Positions 50,545 to 58,906 of a stretch of 64,000 nt of DNA are shown here, piece by piece. How positions within the stretch are numbered: position 1 is the first letter of the stretch; the number at the start of each line of letters is the position of its first letter. This stretch comes from Onstottus_B arcticum (GTDB lineage Bacteria; Acidobacteriota; Blastocatellia; UBA7656). A program made the translations under genes and the position numbers. A model generated the notes under the pieces. The model had not been told where the DNA came from. It made no database searches and worked only from the letters and a program-made list of their open reading frames with translations. The stretch lies in contig JBBPIE010000026.1 in NCBI GenBank assembly GCA_038040485.1, positions 1 to 64,000 on the forward strand, given 5' to 3'.

Positions 50545-52026
50545 CTACCCTTCGACGAACGAGATGTCGCCGACTACAGGCTTTGCGTCGGAGGCAGGCT
50601 CGCCGGCCGGAGCGATGGTTAGACTCGGCGTCTCACCCAACTTCTTTGCCGCTAGCAGCCGCTTAGCAAGGGCAGTAACGTCGAAGCTAAAGAACTTCTC
50701 AGGGTCGTCCGACGATGCTGAACTGTGATCGTGTCCGACCGCATCAAAGAAGTGGATCGTGCCGACAAAATTTGCACCGCCTCTTTTGGGAGAGGTTGTC
50801 GAAGGCAGTTCAAGGTAGACGTGGTAAAGCACACCCGGATCGAGGTCCGCCTTGAGGTTTTTGATAACAACGTAGAGGTGCCTCCCTGCTTTGATGCGTC
50901 TGACGCGATCGGCAAAGGAGCCTCTGGTAGACTGCGCGGAATCGAAGGTCACCTTTACGGCTCCAGAGCTGAGCTCGATACCCGACTTTTGGAAGTGATT
51001 CACCGGGCCCTGGGCGCCTTGAACCACAATCGGGCATACCGGAACCCGCTCGAACGCGTCGTAGGTGTAATTCAGCGGAGCAATCTTCAGGAAGTCCTTG
51101 ATTGTCGCCGAGACCTTGTTGCCATTCTCGTCGGCAAAGGTGAACTGCTTGGACAGGAACGGCAGGTCAGACGGATTCGGCCGGCCGGCTTTGTTCCAAC
51201 TCGCCCAAAGTCGATCTATGTTGCAGTGGTGCATCCAGAAGATCGGATCGCCGGCGGCCCAGGGAACTGCGCCCATGTTCTGGGTGCCGCCAGTCAGAAC
51301 GTGAACATTGCCGTGCAACCCGAAATCGAGTCTCTGGCAGAAGCCCTGTTTTGGTCCAACTGGCGAGTAGGTGCATTCTGAGAGCGCGACCGTACTAAGC
51401 GGACTATCCGGCTGACCCTGATCGATTGGCTGCCCGGCGTTGACATCGGGATGTCCCGGCGGTTTGTTCCGCTTCGCCACAAATAACGGCCCGAAGACCG
51501 GGTCATTCTGCAGGCGAAACTGTTTGGGTATCACACCGTGTGCTGGGCCGGCGACCGAGTAGTTCCAATACGGAAGCGTAAACGTCGGGTCGGTGACGCT
51601 CCGGACAATGCGCTCGAAAAAGTAGACAAACATCCGGTGCCACGGCAGAAAGTAATTCTCGTTCTGGCCGTTGTGAGCCTGGCACTCGTCCCACATGGCC
51701 TGAGCCAGCGTTTTCCAGGGACTCGCGGCTGCACCGTAGATGGAATTGATCGTGTTGTTCTTAGTGGGCTGCACAACCTGCGGACCTTGAATCCAGTGAC
51801 TGTACCACTGGAAGACCCAACTCTTCGGGTCCTTTGAAGGTGTGGCCATCATTGTCTTTACGCCATTCGCGTATTTTTTGAGCATCGCCTGTCCATTGAT
51901 GCTTGTGGCGTTGTAGCGAATTAGCGGGGGCGCCGCTTGTGCGTATTTCTCAAACCACTCCGAAAACGGTATCAGCGGCGCTGCGGCCATGCTTGCGAGA
52001 AAGGAACGACGAGAGAAGTTAGACAC
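50545..52026 (-). CDS. Tat-exported tyrosinase / polyphenol oxidase with C-terminal KFDV-like domain
   Basis: A 493-aa type 3 copper oxidase. The Tat-like signal SRRSFLASMAA is at the N-terminus. CuA ligands are H77, H118 and H130 (ECQAHNG, FLPWHRMF), with C115 positioned for the Cys-His thioether; CuB ligands are in GLHGNVHVLTG and PIFWMHHCNIDRLW. It would oxidise phenols to quinones outside the cytoplasm. The C-terminal domain (about 340-493, with GVLYHVYLELP and FFSFDVTALAKRL) resembles the shielding domain of plant polyphenol oxidases. The start is a GTG preceded by a strong AGGAGG. A free-standing relative of that domain is encoded just upstream. Confidence 0.93.
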   Translation of the reverse strand: MSNFSRRSFLASMAAAPLIPFSEWFEKYAQAAPPLIRYNATSINGQAMLKKYANGVKTMMATPSKDPKSWVFQWYSHWIQGPQVVQPTKNNTINSIYGAAASPWKTLAQAMWDECQAHNGQNENYFLPWHRMFVYFFERIVRSVTDPTFTLPYWNYSVAGPAHGVIPKQFRLQNDPVFGPLFVAKRNKPPGHPDVNAGQPIDQGQPDSPLSTVALSECTYSPVGPKQGFCQRLDFGLHGNVHVLTGGTQNMGAVPWAAGDPIFWMHHCNIDRLWASWNKAGRPNPSDLPFLSKQFTFADENGNKVSATIKDFLKIAPLNYTYDAFERVPVCPIVVQGAQGPVNHFQKSGIELSSGAVKVTFDSAQSTRGSFADRVRRIKAGRHLYVVIKNLKADLDPGVLYHVYLELPSTTSPKRGGANFVGTIHFFDAVGHDHSSASSDDPEKFFSFDVTALAKRLLAAKKLGETPSLTIAPAGEPASDAKPVVGDISFVEG

Positions 52027-52248
52027 AATCCACCTCCTATGTGATGTTACGAACTGGACTTTTCGCGCGGCAGCATATCACACTGCGTTTGCCTGTCAAG
52101 TTGCAAACGTCACATCGGGTTGAACTGGTCTTGGAGTGACGTCGATTCCTCCAGCGAGGTTCAGATCGACTACTGAGAAGCATTGCCGGATTGCGACATT
52201 CTCGAGCCGCGGGCTCGCATGAGTGGGAGACTTCGGACCTGCTCCAGA

Positions 52249-52875
52249 CTATTGTTCGACCAGCTCAACTCCACCGATCGTCGGTTTGGCTTCGGCCGCT
52301 GGGGTTCCGCCGGGCACGATCGTGATTGCAGTCTGGTCGGTCAACAACTTGTGAGTCTTCAGCGTTCTCGCAACCGAAGTGATGTCGAAGCTGCGGAACG
52401 ACGTCCCGTCCGAAGGCTTAGCTCCGCCTGCATCGAAAAAGCTCACAGAGTCTACGTAGCGAGGATCGTTTTTCTCCGGTGCGGCGCCGGCCGGCAAGTC
52501 GAGATAGACGTGGTACAAAACGCCCGGCTGCTCCGTCGTGCTCAAATCTCTGAGGACCAGATAGATGCTTCGGCCCGGTTCGAGTTTGTCGAGGCGCGCC
52601 GCGAGCCCTTTTGCATCCTTCTCCGGCGGCAGAGAGATCCGCACGGGGCTGGCTCCCAGCACGATGGGACCCGCGGCTCTTGATATCAGGGTCGACTGAC
52701 CTCGCGCGCTTCCGGCACCCGAGGGTTCATCAGCTTGGCCAGGCATTTTGGACCCGCCGTTCTCGTTCACCGCTTGCTCCGCTGCGCGGCCTCCCAACCA
52801 AACTGGAAGCACCATCAAACACGCGCTTGCCGTAAGGAGGGCGGCAAACAGCAACGCTGGCCGACTGGATTTCAT
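52249..52875 (-). CDS. Secreted stand-alone relative of the tyrosinase C-terminal domain
   Basis: A 208-aa protein with a signal peptide (LLFAALLTASACLMVLPVWL) and one domain homologous to the tyrosinase C-terminal domain. Shared segments: GVLYHVYLDLP (GVLYHVYLELP in the tyrosinase), VSFFDAGG (IHFFDAVG), SFDITSVARTL (SFDVTALAKRL) and AEAKPTIGGVELVEQ (SDAKPVVGDISFVEG). GGAGGG precedes ATG 52875, so the gene is translated on its own. No copper ligands are present. It may act in trans as a cap or chaperone for the tyrosinase. It lies 222 nt upstream of the tyrosinase gene on the same strand. Confidence 0.75.
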   Translation of the reverse strand: MKSSRPALLFAALLTASACLMVLPVWLGGRAAEQAVNENGGSKMPGQADEPSGAGSARGQSTLISRAAGPIVLGASPVRISLPPEKDAKGLAARLDKLEPGRSIYLVLRDLSTTEQPGVLYHVYLDLPAGAAPEKNDPRYVDSVSFFDAGGAKPSDGTSFRSFDITSVARTLKTHKLLTDQTAITIVPGGTPAAEAKPTIGGVELVEQ

Positions 52876-53000
52876 GGCTAACCCTCCGATCACATACATT
52901 CTTCAAGATCATTTGTAGTAGTCGCGCCATTCGCCGACAACCACCTCATATGATGTGAGCGCTCGCTTCCACAGTTGCCGCTCTGCCGCCAGGAGGATGT

Positions 53001-53462
53001 TTACGCCGCCTGCATCTGCTTTATGTCTTCAAGCAGAGTCTGCTCGTGGCCTTGAGGATTCACTTTCTCGTAGACCTTGCGAAGCACGCCTTTCCCGTCG
53101 ACCACGAAGCTCGTCCGGTCCCAGTACATCGTGCCTTTGTACTCGCTTTGTCCCACCCCGCAGGCTTTCAACAGCGCGGCGTCAGTGTCGGCGAGAAGGT
53201 CGATCGTGAAGCCGAACTTGTTGCAAAAGCTCTTGTGCGAGTCGACGTCGTCCTGGCTTACACCGACGACGTTGATCCCGGCGTTGTCGAAGTCGGACTT
53301 GGTTGCCGTGAAAGACTTTCCCTGGATCGTACAACCCGGTGTGTCGTCCTTCGGGTAGAAATAAACCACCAGCCAGTTGCCGGCGAAGTCAGCGAGCTTT
53401 ACGGTCTTGCCATCCTGGTTAGGAAGAGAGAAATCCGGAAACGGTTTGCCTGTCTCGATCAT
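53001..53462 (-). CDS. bcp: Thioredoxin-dependent peroxiredoxin, BCP type
   Basis: A 153-aa peroxiredoxin with the active-site segment PKDDTPGCTIQGKSF; C44 is the peroxidatic Cys. The classical BCP resolving Cys five residues later is missing (Gly/Lys there). Two other cysteines, in HKSFCNKFGF and LKACGVGQ, could resolve the sulfenic acid, or it may work as a 1-Cys enzyme. It detoxifies hydroperoxides in the cytoplasm. Confidence 0.92.
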   Translation of the reverse strand: MIETGKPFPDFSLPNQDGKTVKLADFAGNWLVVYFYPKDDTPGCTIQGKSFTATKSDFDNAGINVVGVSQDDVDSHKSFCNKFGFTIDLLADTDAALLKACGVGQSEYKGTMYWDRTSFVVDGKGVLRKVYEKVNPQGHEQTLLEDIKQMQAA

Positions 53463-53607
53463 TGTTCAACTTGTCCTTTCGTCGCAATCGGAGAATCTCG
53501 CGACAGCGCCGTTCGAGCCGAACTGCGGCGACGGTGACTGATGCGAGTGGACAAAGTCTATCACGGAGAACAGGCTCGCGCCTCCTTGGTGCGCTGACGG
53601 GCGTGTC

Positions 53608-53800
53608 GAAGTTTGATTTGGAGTGCGGCGACTTGTCGCCGCTTTGGCTGAATCAGGAAAAGCGGCGACAAGTCGCCNNNNNNNNNNGCGGATTCTGCGG
53701 GTTTTACGTTTTTTTTGAGGTGTTTCCGCGCTTGGGTCCCGTTTTGTATCATACTCACCTCGCCCCCCCCCCCCCCCGCACTCCAAATCAGAATCAAAAC
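53608..53800. other. Assembly gap inside a palindromic repeat, with low-quality flank
   Basis: Ten N occupy 53678-53687. The left flank is an inverted repeat (GTGCGGCGACTTGTCGCC facing AGCGGCGACAAGTCGCC); the right flank contains long T and C runs (16 C near 53762-53777) and ends with CCGCACTCCAAATC, the complement of GATTTGGAGTGCGG at 53617-53630. The whole block looks like a palindromic repeat that broke the assembly; the base calls on the right side are doubtful. The 400-nt gap between genes (53463-53862) holds nothing else. Confidence 0.85.
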
Positions 53801-53862
53801 CAAAGTTGAGACAGCGACCCCACCGCACTTACCCTTTGTGTTGTAACAGATTCCCTGCGAGG

Positions 53863-54324
53863 CTACTGCTTCATCAAGGCGTCGTAGCGTTGTGTCACTT
53901 CCTCGGCAGACAAGTCTTCTTTGCGAGTCGAGACGTACCAAACGTGTCCGAACGGGTCAACGAGTTTGCCGACGCGGTCACCGTGAAACTCGTCGGCCAC
54001 CGGGCCAAGCGCCTTCGCGCCTTCTGCCACAGCTCTCGCGAACACTTCATCGACATCTTCGACATAGACGTGGATTCCCACAGCCGAGCCGCCGCGCGAT
54101 TGTGGACTCAGCACATCCAGCTCTGGGTACTCGTCTGAAATCATGATGGGCGAGCCGCTGATCGTCATCTCGGCGTGTCCGATTCTTCCGGAAGGCTCTA
54201 CAAGGCGCATTGTCTCAGTAGCACCAAATGCTTTCTTGTAGAACTCTATCGCACTCGCCGCACCCTTAATCGTCAAGTTGGGGGTCACAGCAGGTTGGGG
54301 TATGAGTGCTGGTTTGCTTGTCAT
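53863..54324 (-). CDS. VOC family protein, PhnB/YdfI-like
   Basis: A 153-aa VOC protein: GAASAIEFYKKAFGATETMR at the start of the fold, GIHVYVEDVDEVFARAVAEG and DPFGHVWYVSTR at the end. GGAG precedes the ATG. This PhnB-like subgroup often occurs with ECF sigma factors. It is the last of three VOC genes downstream of an ECF sigma factor. Function unknown. Confidence 0.85.
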   Translation of the reverse strand: MTSKPALIPQPAVTPNLTIKGAASAIEFYKKAFGATETMRLVEPSGRIGHAEMTISGSPIMISDEYPELDVLSPQSRGGSAVGIHVYVEDVDEVFARAVAEGAKALGPVADEFHGDRVGKLVDPFGHVWYVSTRKEDLSAEEVTQRYDALMKQ

Positions 54325-54366
54325 AGTTTTCTCCAGTGATCGATCTTTGGTTGCCTTCGGCCCGAA

Positions 54367-54440
54367 GTAGCATAGACTTTAGTCTGTGTCCGATGGAGGT
54401 TTCTTCTATCGTTTCAGACACAGACTAAAGTCTATGCTAC
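54367..54440. repeat. Perfect 24-nt inverted repeat, family C
   Basis: Arms 54367-54390 and 54417-54440 are exact complements (GTAGCATAGACTTTAGTCTG at the outer part), with a 26-nt loop. It lies between two VOC genes on the minus strand and may attenuate or terminate transcription. Confidence 0.88.
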
Positions 54441-54456
54441 CGGAAGTGATGCTGCG

Positions 54457-54921
54457 TCAGTGTGGTTGCGCGGCGCGTCTCTGGATCTCCTCCGAAGACA
54501 CTTCCTCGATGTGAGTCGCGATGTACCAGACATGCCCAAACGGGTCGGTGACCCCGCCGGACCGGTCACCGTAGAACTGGTCCTTCACCGGCAGTAGTTC
54601 TGTTGCGCCACAGGCGATCGCCTGTTTGAACACTGCATCGACGTCCTCAACATAAAGATAGAGGTGAACTGCCGAGCCGCCGCGCGAAAGCGGTCCGAGC
54701 CATGCGGGATACTCCGGGTTCTCGTCGGTGATCATGAATGGCGAATCGCCGATCTTGAATTCGCCGTGTCTTATCGTGCCGGCCTCGTCGGTGATGCATT
54801 CAAAAACGGTTGCGCCGAAAGCCTTCTTGTAAAACTCAATTGCGCCGGCCGCGTCCTTGGCGATCAAGTAAGGCGTGGCAGTGTGGTAGCCGGTTGGGAT
54901 GTATTTCACCTTGTTTGTCAT
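54457..54921 (-). CDS. VOC family protein, PhnB-like
   Basis: A 154-aa VOC protein close to the preceding gene in layout: DAAGAIEFYKKAFGATVFEC, AVHLYLYVEDVDAVFKQAIA and VTDPFGHVWYIATHIEEVS. The start is ATG 54921 with AGGAG nearby; the codon before it is a TTG that also could be read. It belongs to the ECF-linked VOC group and is flanked by family C and D hairpins. Confidence 0.86.
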   Translation of the reverse strand: MTNKVKYIPTGYHTATPYLIAKDAAGAIEFYKKAFGATVFECITDEAGTIRHGEFKIGDSPFMITDENPEYPAWLGPLSRGGSAVHLYLYVEDVDAVFKQAIACGATELLPVKDQFYGDRSGGVTDPFGHVWYIATHIEEVSSEEIQRRAAQPH

Positions 54922-54952
54922 CAATCATCTCCTATGAAAAAATGATGGACCT

Positions 54953-55034
54953 GTACGGGCGTCCCTCCGTGGGCGCCCCTCGCCGCTCAGGACAGAGTTG
55001 CGACCGAGGGGCGCCCACGGAGGGACGCCCGTAC
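54953..55034. repeat. GC-rich perfect-arm inverted repeat, family D (copy 3)
   Basis: Arms 54953-54982 and 55005-55034 are exact complements (outer part GTACGGGCGTCCCTCCGTGG). Between two VOC genes; sequence type as at 32250-32332. Confidence 0.88.
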
Positions 55035-55056
55035 AAGGTTCATCATATTGAAACGT

Positions 55057-56028
55057 TCATTCACCTTTGATGGGAGTGCCCATGTACCAGATGTTTTCAA
55101 ACGGGTCCGCCACTCCTCCAACTCGGTCGCCGTAAGGCTGATCCGCCGGCTCGCCCTTCGACGTTGCTCCCGCTTCCATAGCTCGCCGATACCATTCGTC
55201 CACATCGTCGACGTACAAGTAGAACGTCGTCGGCATCGGTTGCCACGGGCCATGAGCCTCGCCCATCTCGACCATCGAGTCGCCTATCTTCACCGTCGCA
55301 TGTTGAATGACGCCGTCCGGCGACTCCGCTCGGGACTGCTCTTCAGCGCCAAAAGCATTCTTCAGGAAATCGATCAGTTGGGGCGCCCCGCGCGGATGCA
55401 GAAAAGGAGTGATGGTGCGAAGGCCCTCCGGAACGTGGCCGGCGCCTTTGTGCGTGGCGATGTACCAATGGTTGCCGGAGAGGTCTTTCACGCTCGCTTC
55501 GCGGTCGCCATAAGGTTGATCCACCGGCTCGGCCAGGGAGACGCCACCAGCCTGCAACGCACGCTCATAAACCGCGTCCGCATCCTCCACGTAAAGATGA
55601 ATCGCGGTAGGCGTTGGTGTTCCGCGCCAGGCGCCGCCCCCACCCAGCATGACGATCGAATCGCCAATCTTCACCTCCGCATGAATACCCCCAGCCGTTC
55701 CCGTAGTGCGAAAAAGTTCCTGAGCGCCGAATGCCTGCTTAACGAAGTCGATTAGTCCGACTGCTTCATTGACGATTAGATAAGGCGTGATCGTGTGAAA
55801 GCCTTCGCGAAACTGCACAGGCGCCTTTGCTGTCATAGCTGCTGTTCTCCTCTTCAGATCGGCGTTGAGTCTCGCTTTGAAGTCCGCGCGCGGAAGATCG
55901 CGCAACTCGGCCGCGATGCGTAGCTCCGCGGCGATGCGCGCGCTCACTTGCGGGAGCGGTGCTTCGGGATTGGCGAGGATCGCCTCCACCGCTTGATCGA
56001 GTTGTTCTACCAAACTGCCGTTAGCCAT
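55057..56028 (-). CDS. Tandem VOC protein with N-terminal helical segment, next to ECF sigma factor
   Basis: A 323-aa protein. An N-terminal helical segment (residues 1-65, LVEQLDQAVEAILANPEAPL then DLPRADFKARLNADLKRR) precedes two VOC domains: about 75-190 (SVKDLSGNHWYIATHKG) and about 200-320 (GVADPFENIWYMGTPIKG). ATG 56028 overlaps the sigma factor gene by 8 nt; a GTG at 56037 is also possible. The coupling and the helical segment suggest that the protein could regulate the sigma factor in response to a ligand, but this is inference. Confidence 0.82.
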   Translation of the reverse strand: MANGSLVEQLDQAVEAILANPEAPLPQVSARIAAELRIAAELRDLPRADFKARLNADLKRRTAAMTAKAPVQFREGFHTITPYLIVNEAVGLIDFVKQAFGAQELFRTTGTAGGIHAEVKIGDSIVMLGGGGAWRGTPTPTAIHLYVEDADAVYERALQAGGVSLAEPVDQPYGDREASVKDLSGNHWYIATHKGAGHVPEGLRTITPFLHPRGAPQLIDFLKNAFGAEEQSRAESPDGVIQHATVKIGDSMVEMGEAHGPWQPMPTTFYLYVDDVDEWYRRAMEAGATSKGEPADQPYGDRVGGVADPFENIWYMGTPIKGE

Positions 56029-56692
56029 TCGTATCACCCGACTCAACGTTCAACTGGGCGCGAAGATTCTGCAAAGCGCGAAACTGAAGCTGCTTCACCG
56101 CGCCTTCGCTGCGTGCAAGCTCGTCCGCGACTTCGCGTATGCTCTTCTCCTCGGCGAAGCGCAACTCAATCACGCGGCGTTGATCAGCGGGAAGCCGTTC
56201 TACAAGCTTGAAGAGCCGCTCGTGATTCTCTCCTTCATCGAACTCTTGAGGACTCGCGTCAGAGGGCTCATCGACGGCGACAATGCCGGTCTCGTGGGCG
56301 CCGCGCTTGGCCCGATCGATGATCGCGTTTGAAGCGATCCTTATAAGCCACGCACCGAAGGGCACTCCGCGCCATTCGAACCGAGGCAATCCGGCGAGGG
56401 CTTTGTGAAACACATCGGAGGTGAGGTCTTCGGCGACATCGCGGTTACCAACACGGCGCGCGATGTAAGCGTATACGCGGTGAAAGTTGAGCTCATAGAT
56501 CTCGGCAAAGCGCGCGGGATCCTTCTGCGCCGCCTCGATCAAGAGCCGCTCCGCCGTATCCGCTTCGGTTGCCGTCAAACCAGGTTCTCCCGCACTGTTT
56601 GCTTCTGACTGTATAAACTCCCCGACCCGGCAAAGGTTACGGCAGCGGTGAGAATCGTGCCACCCAAGGCCGAGATGGCGGCCGTATTTCAC
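56021..56692 (-). CDS. ECF-type RNA polymerase sigma factor
   Basis: A sigma factor of up to 223 aa. Region 2: FAEIYELNFHRVYAYIARRV and VAEDLTSDVFHKALAGLP; region 4: ADQRRVIELRFAEEKSIREV followed by the helix-turn-helix ADELARSEGAVKQLQFRAL. The GTG at 56692 overlaps the comM stop by 4 nt (GTGA) but the first 37 residues look non-genic; a TTG near 56581 is an alternative start. The gene couples to the tandem-VOC gene and shares a strand with two further VOC genes, which could be its targets. Confidence 0.85.
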   Translation of the reverse strand: MKYGRHLGLGWHDSHRCRNLCRVGEFIQSEANSAGEPGLTATEADTAERLLIEAAQKDPARFAEIYELNFHRVYAYIARRVGNRDVAEDLTSDVFHKALAGLPRFEWRGVPFGAWLIRIASNAIIDRAKRGAHETGIVAVDEPSDASPQEFDEGENHERLFKLVERLPADQRRVIELRFAEEKSIREVADELARSEGAVKQLQFRALQNLRAQLNVESGDTNG

Positions 56693-58233
56693 GCCCAGAA
56701 GTTTCGATCGAGCGTCCGGTATTGAATCGCTTCGCTGACGTGACCGGGGTTGATAGCCTCGAGACCTTCCAGATCAGCAAGCGTGCGGCTCACCTTCAGG
56801 ATTCGATCGTAAGCTCGCGCCGACAATCCAAGCCGCGTGATCGCGTTCTCCAACAGCGACTTCGAAGCCGCGTCGATCACGCAGTACTTTCGAATCAATC
56901 GCGGCGCCATTTGAGCGTTGTTGAAAATCTTCTCACTGCCTAACCGAGCAAGCTGAATACGCCGCGCCTTAACCACTCGCTCGCGAATCAAAGCCGAGCT
57001 TTCAGCGGGAGTGTCGCTCGCAAGCTCTTTGAACTTCACCGCAGGCACGTCGATGTGAATGTCTATGCGGTCCAGCAGCGGGCCCGAGATCTTCGAGACG
57101 TAACGCTGTATCTGCATCGGCGAGCACTTGCACTCGCGAGTTGGGTCGTTGAAAAACCCGCAGGGACACGGGTTCATCGCTGCCGCAAGCATGAACCGCG
57201 ACGGAAACGTCAGCGACATCGAGGCGCGGCTGATCGTCACTCGCCCGTCTTCGAGCGGCTGGCGCAAGACCTCGAGCACGTTGCGTTCGAACTCCGGCAA
57301 CTCGTCCAGAAACAGCATCCCGTTGTGCGCAAGCGATACTTCCCCGGGCCGAGGCAGAACGCCGCCGCCGATCAGGCCCGCGTCCGAGATCGTGTGATGC
57401 GGCGAGCGAAACGGCCGAGTCGTAATCAAGCCGTGCTTCTCCGTCAACCCCACCACCGAGTGAATCTTTGTGCATTCGAGCGCTTCTTCGAACTCCAGCG
57501 GCGGCAGGATTGTCGGGATGCGCTTGGCAAGCATCGTCTTGCCGGAACCGGGAGGACCAATCAACAGTATGTTGTGGCCTCCCGCAGTCGCGACTTCAAT
57601 CGCGCGCTTTGCGTGAGGCTGGCCGCGGACCTCGCGAAAGTCGTCCGCATACTGATCGGGATTCGCCAGCAGCAACTCAGTATCGACCTTGAGCGGGAAC
57701 GGCGGCGTGTCGGAGTTCAAAAGCTCAACCACTCCTCGCAGCGACGATACCGGATACACATCAAGCCCCGACACGACCGCAGCCTCGTGCGCGTTCTCTT
57801 CGGGCACCAGAAGCTTCTGGACTCCGCGCGCTCGAGCTGCCACCGCAATCGGCAGCGCGCCTTTGACCGGACGAACTCGCCCGTCCAGCGACAACTCGCC
57901 AACGATCAGGAAGTCGCTCAGCTCTTCTCGCTTCAGATCGCCGTTCGCGCCGAGAATGCCGACAGCGATTGGGAGATCAAAGCTCGAACCTTCTTTCTTG
58001 ATGTCGGCAGGGGCGAGATTCACCGTGACCCGGTGAATAGGAAAGAAGAAGCCGCAGTTGTTGATAGCCGCCCTGATTCGTTCGCGGCTCTCGCGCACAG
58101 CGGCGTCGGGCAAGCCGACCATCGTGAACACCGGCATCATGCTGTCGCCGGCTCGCGGTGTTAGATCGATTTCGACGTCAACCACATAAGCGTCGATGCC
58201 GAAGACGGCCGCGCTCAATGATTTGAAGAGCAT
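56689..58233 (-). CDS. comM: YifB/ComM-family Mg-chelatase-like AAA+ ATPase
   Basis: A 514-aa protein: N-terminal ChlI-like domain (FGIDAYVVDVEIDLTPRAG), the AAA+ core with Walker A LIGPPGSGKTMLA, PFRSPHHTISDAGLIGGG and Walker B MLFLDELPEFERNVLEVLRQ, then AAMNPCPCGFFNDPTRECKC and a C-terminal lid domain. ComM-type proteins are branch-migration helicases that help integrate incoming DNA in natural transformation. ATG 58233 matches the family start; the open frame continues upstream. GGGGG precedes it. Confidence 0.93.
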   Translation of the reverse strand: MLFKSLSAAVFGIDAYVVDVEIDLTPRAGDSMMPVFTMVGLPDAAVRESRERIRAAINNCGFFFPIHRVTVNLAPADIKKEGSSFDLPIAVGILGANGDLKREELSDFLIVGELSLDGRVRPVKGALPIAVAARARGVQKLLVPEENAHEAAVVSGLDVYPVSSLRGVVELLNSDTPPFPLKVDTELLLANPDQYADDFREVRGQPHAKRAIEVATAGGHNILLIGPPGSGKTMLAKRIPTILPPLEFEEALECTKIHSVVGLTEKHGLITTRPFRSPHHTISDAGLIGGGVLPRPGEVSLAHNGMLFLDELPEFERNVLEVLRQPLEDGRVTISRASMSLTFPSRFMLAAAMNPCPCGFFNDPTRECKCSPMQIQRYVSKISGPLLDRIDIHIDVPAVKFKELASDTPAESSALIRERVVKARRIQLARLGSEKIFNNAQMAPRLIRKYCVIDAASKSLLENAITRLGLSARAYDRILKVSRTLADLEGLEAINPGHVSEAIQYRTLDRNFWA

Positions 58234-58420
58234 CGCAACCCCCCAGACACACAGCTTGCGAAGAAGCTGCTGACTTGAGAATCCACGATTGCCCGCCGAC
58301 ATATATAGACGGAAAGTGGCGGCGCGACAAGCAAAACCGAGATGTTCTCTCTCTTGATCAACAGCTTCGCGGCGCGACGAACCGCGACAGGGCGCTTTAC
58401 GAGGCTGTCGGAATAAGGTC

Positions 58421-58540
58421 TTCTCTGTGCAAACCTCTGCGTCTCTGTGTCTCTGCGGTTAGAGAGTGCTCCGAACATTAGCAGACCCGCGAGACCAACT
58501 AACCGCAGAGACGCCGAGACGCAGAGGTTTGCACAGAGAA
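58421..58540. repeat. Long inverted repeat, family A (copy 5)
   Basis: Arms 58421-58462 and 58499-58540 are nearly perfect complements with core CTAACCGCAGAGACGC. It stands in the 421-nt space between the divergent comM gene and the small zinc-ribbon gene; the remaining sequence shows no gene. Confidence 0.85.
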
Positions 58541-58654
58541 CACCGATTGTCCGTCCCGTCTGTTATTATTCCCTCCCGAAACGGCGCCGTCTTTGACCGC
58601 GAAGCCTGAAGCTTGCGCTCTCAGTTCTCCCGGCCGCTGAAGGGATTCTGCCAA

Positions 58655-58864
58655 ATGAAGCGCCTGACAGACACGCTGATAACGATCGCCGTGCTCGGCG
58701 GAATCCTGGTACTGAGCGCGCTGTTCACAAACTGGTTCACGCGTAAGATGTACTTCACGTGCAGCCAGTGCCGCGCGCTAAACGCCAAGCGACGCGCGCA
58801 TTGCCGAATCTGCGGCAATCAATTGACGCCTCAACAAGGAGAAACAAGTGAGACATCGGAATAG
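58655..58864 (+). CDS. Small single-pass membrane protein with zinc ribbon
   Basis: A 69-aa protein: one membrane helix (DTLITIAVLGGILVLSALFT) followed by a four-cysteine zinc ribbon (CSQCRALNAKRRAHCRICG) and a short acidic tail. The ATG at 58655 places the helix at the N-terminus; an in-frame start further upstream exists. Function unknown. It is separated from the drug exporter gene by a family B-like repeat. Confidence 0.65.
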   Translation: MKRLTDTLITIAVLGGILVLSALFTNWFTRKMYFTCSQCRALNAKRRAHCRICGNQLTPQQGETSETSE

Positions 58865-58906
58865 CGCGATCTTCTCTTTCATCCGCTCCAGAACCTCCCA
58901 CAAAGA

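Noticed and set aside
53466..53941. Open frames running through the N block
   Set aside because: They exist only because the N run is translated as X; the region is a repeat with an assembly gap.
57055..58164. 369-codon antisense frame over comM
   Set aside because: Antisense shadow of a highly conserved gene; arginine-rich translation with no family resemblance.
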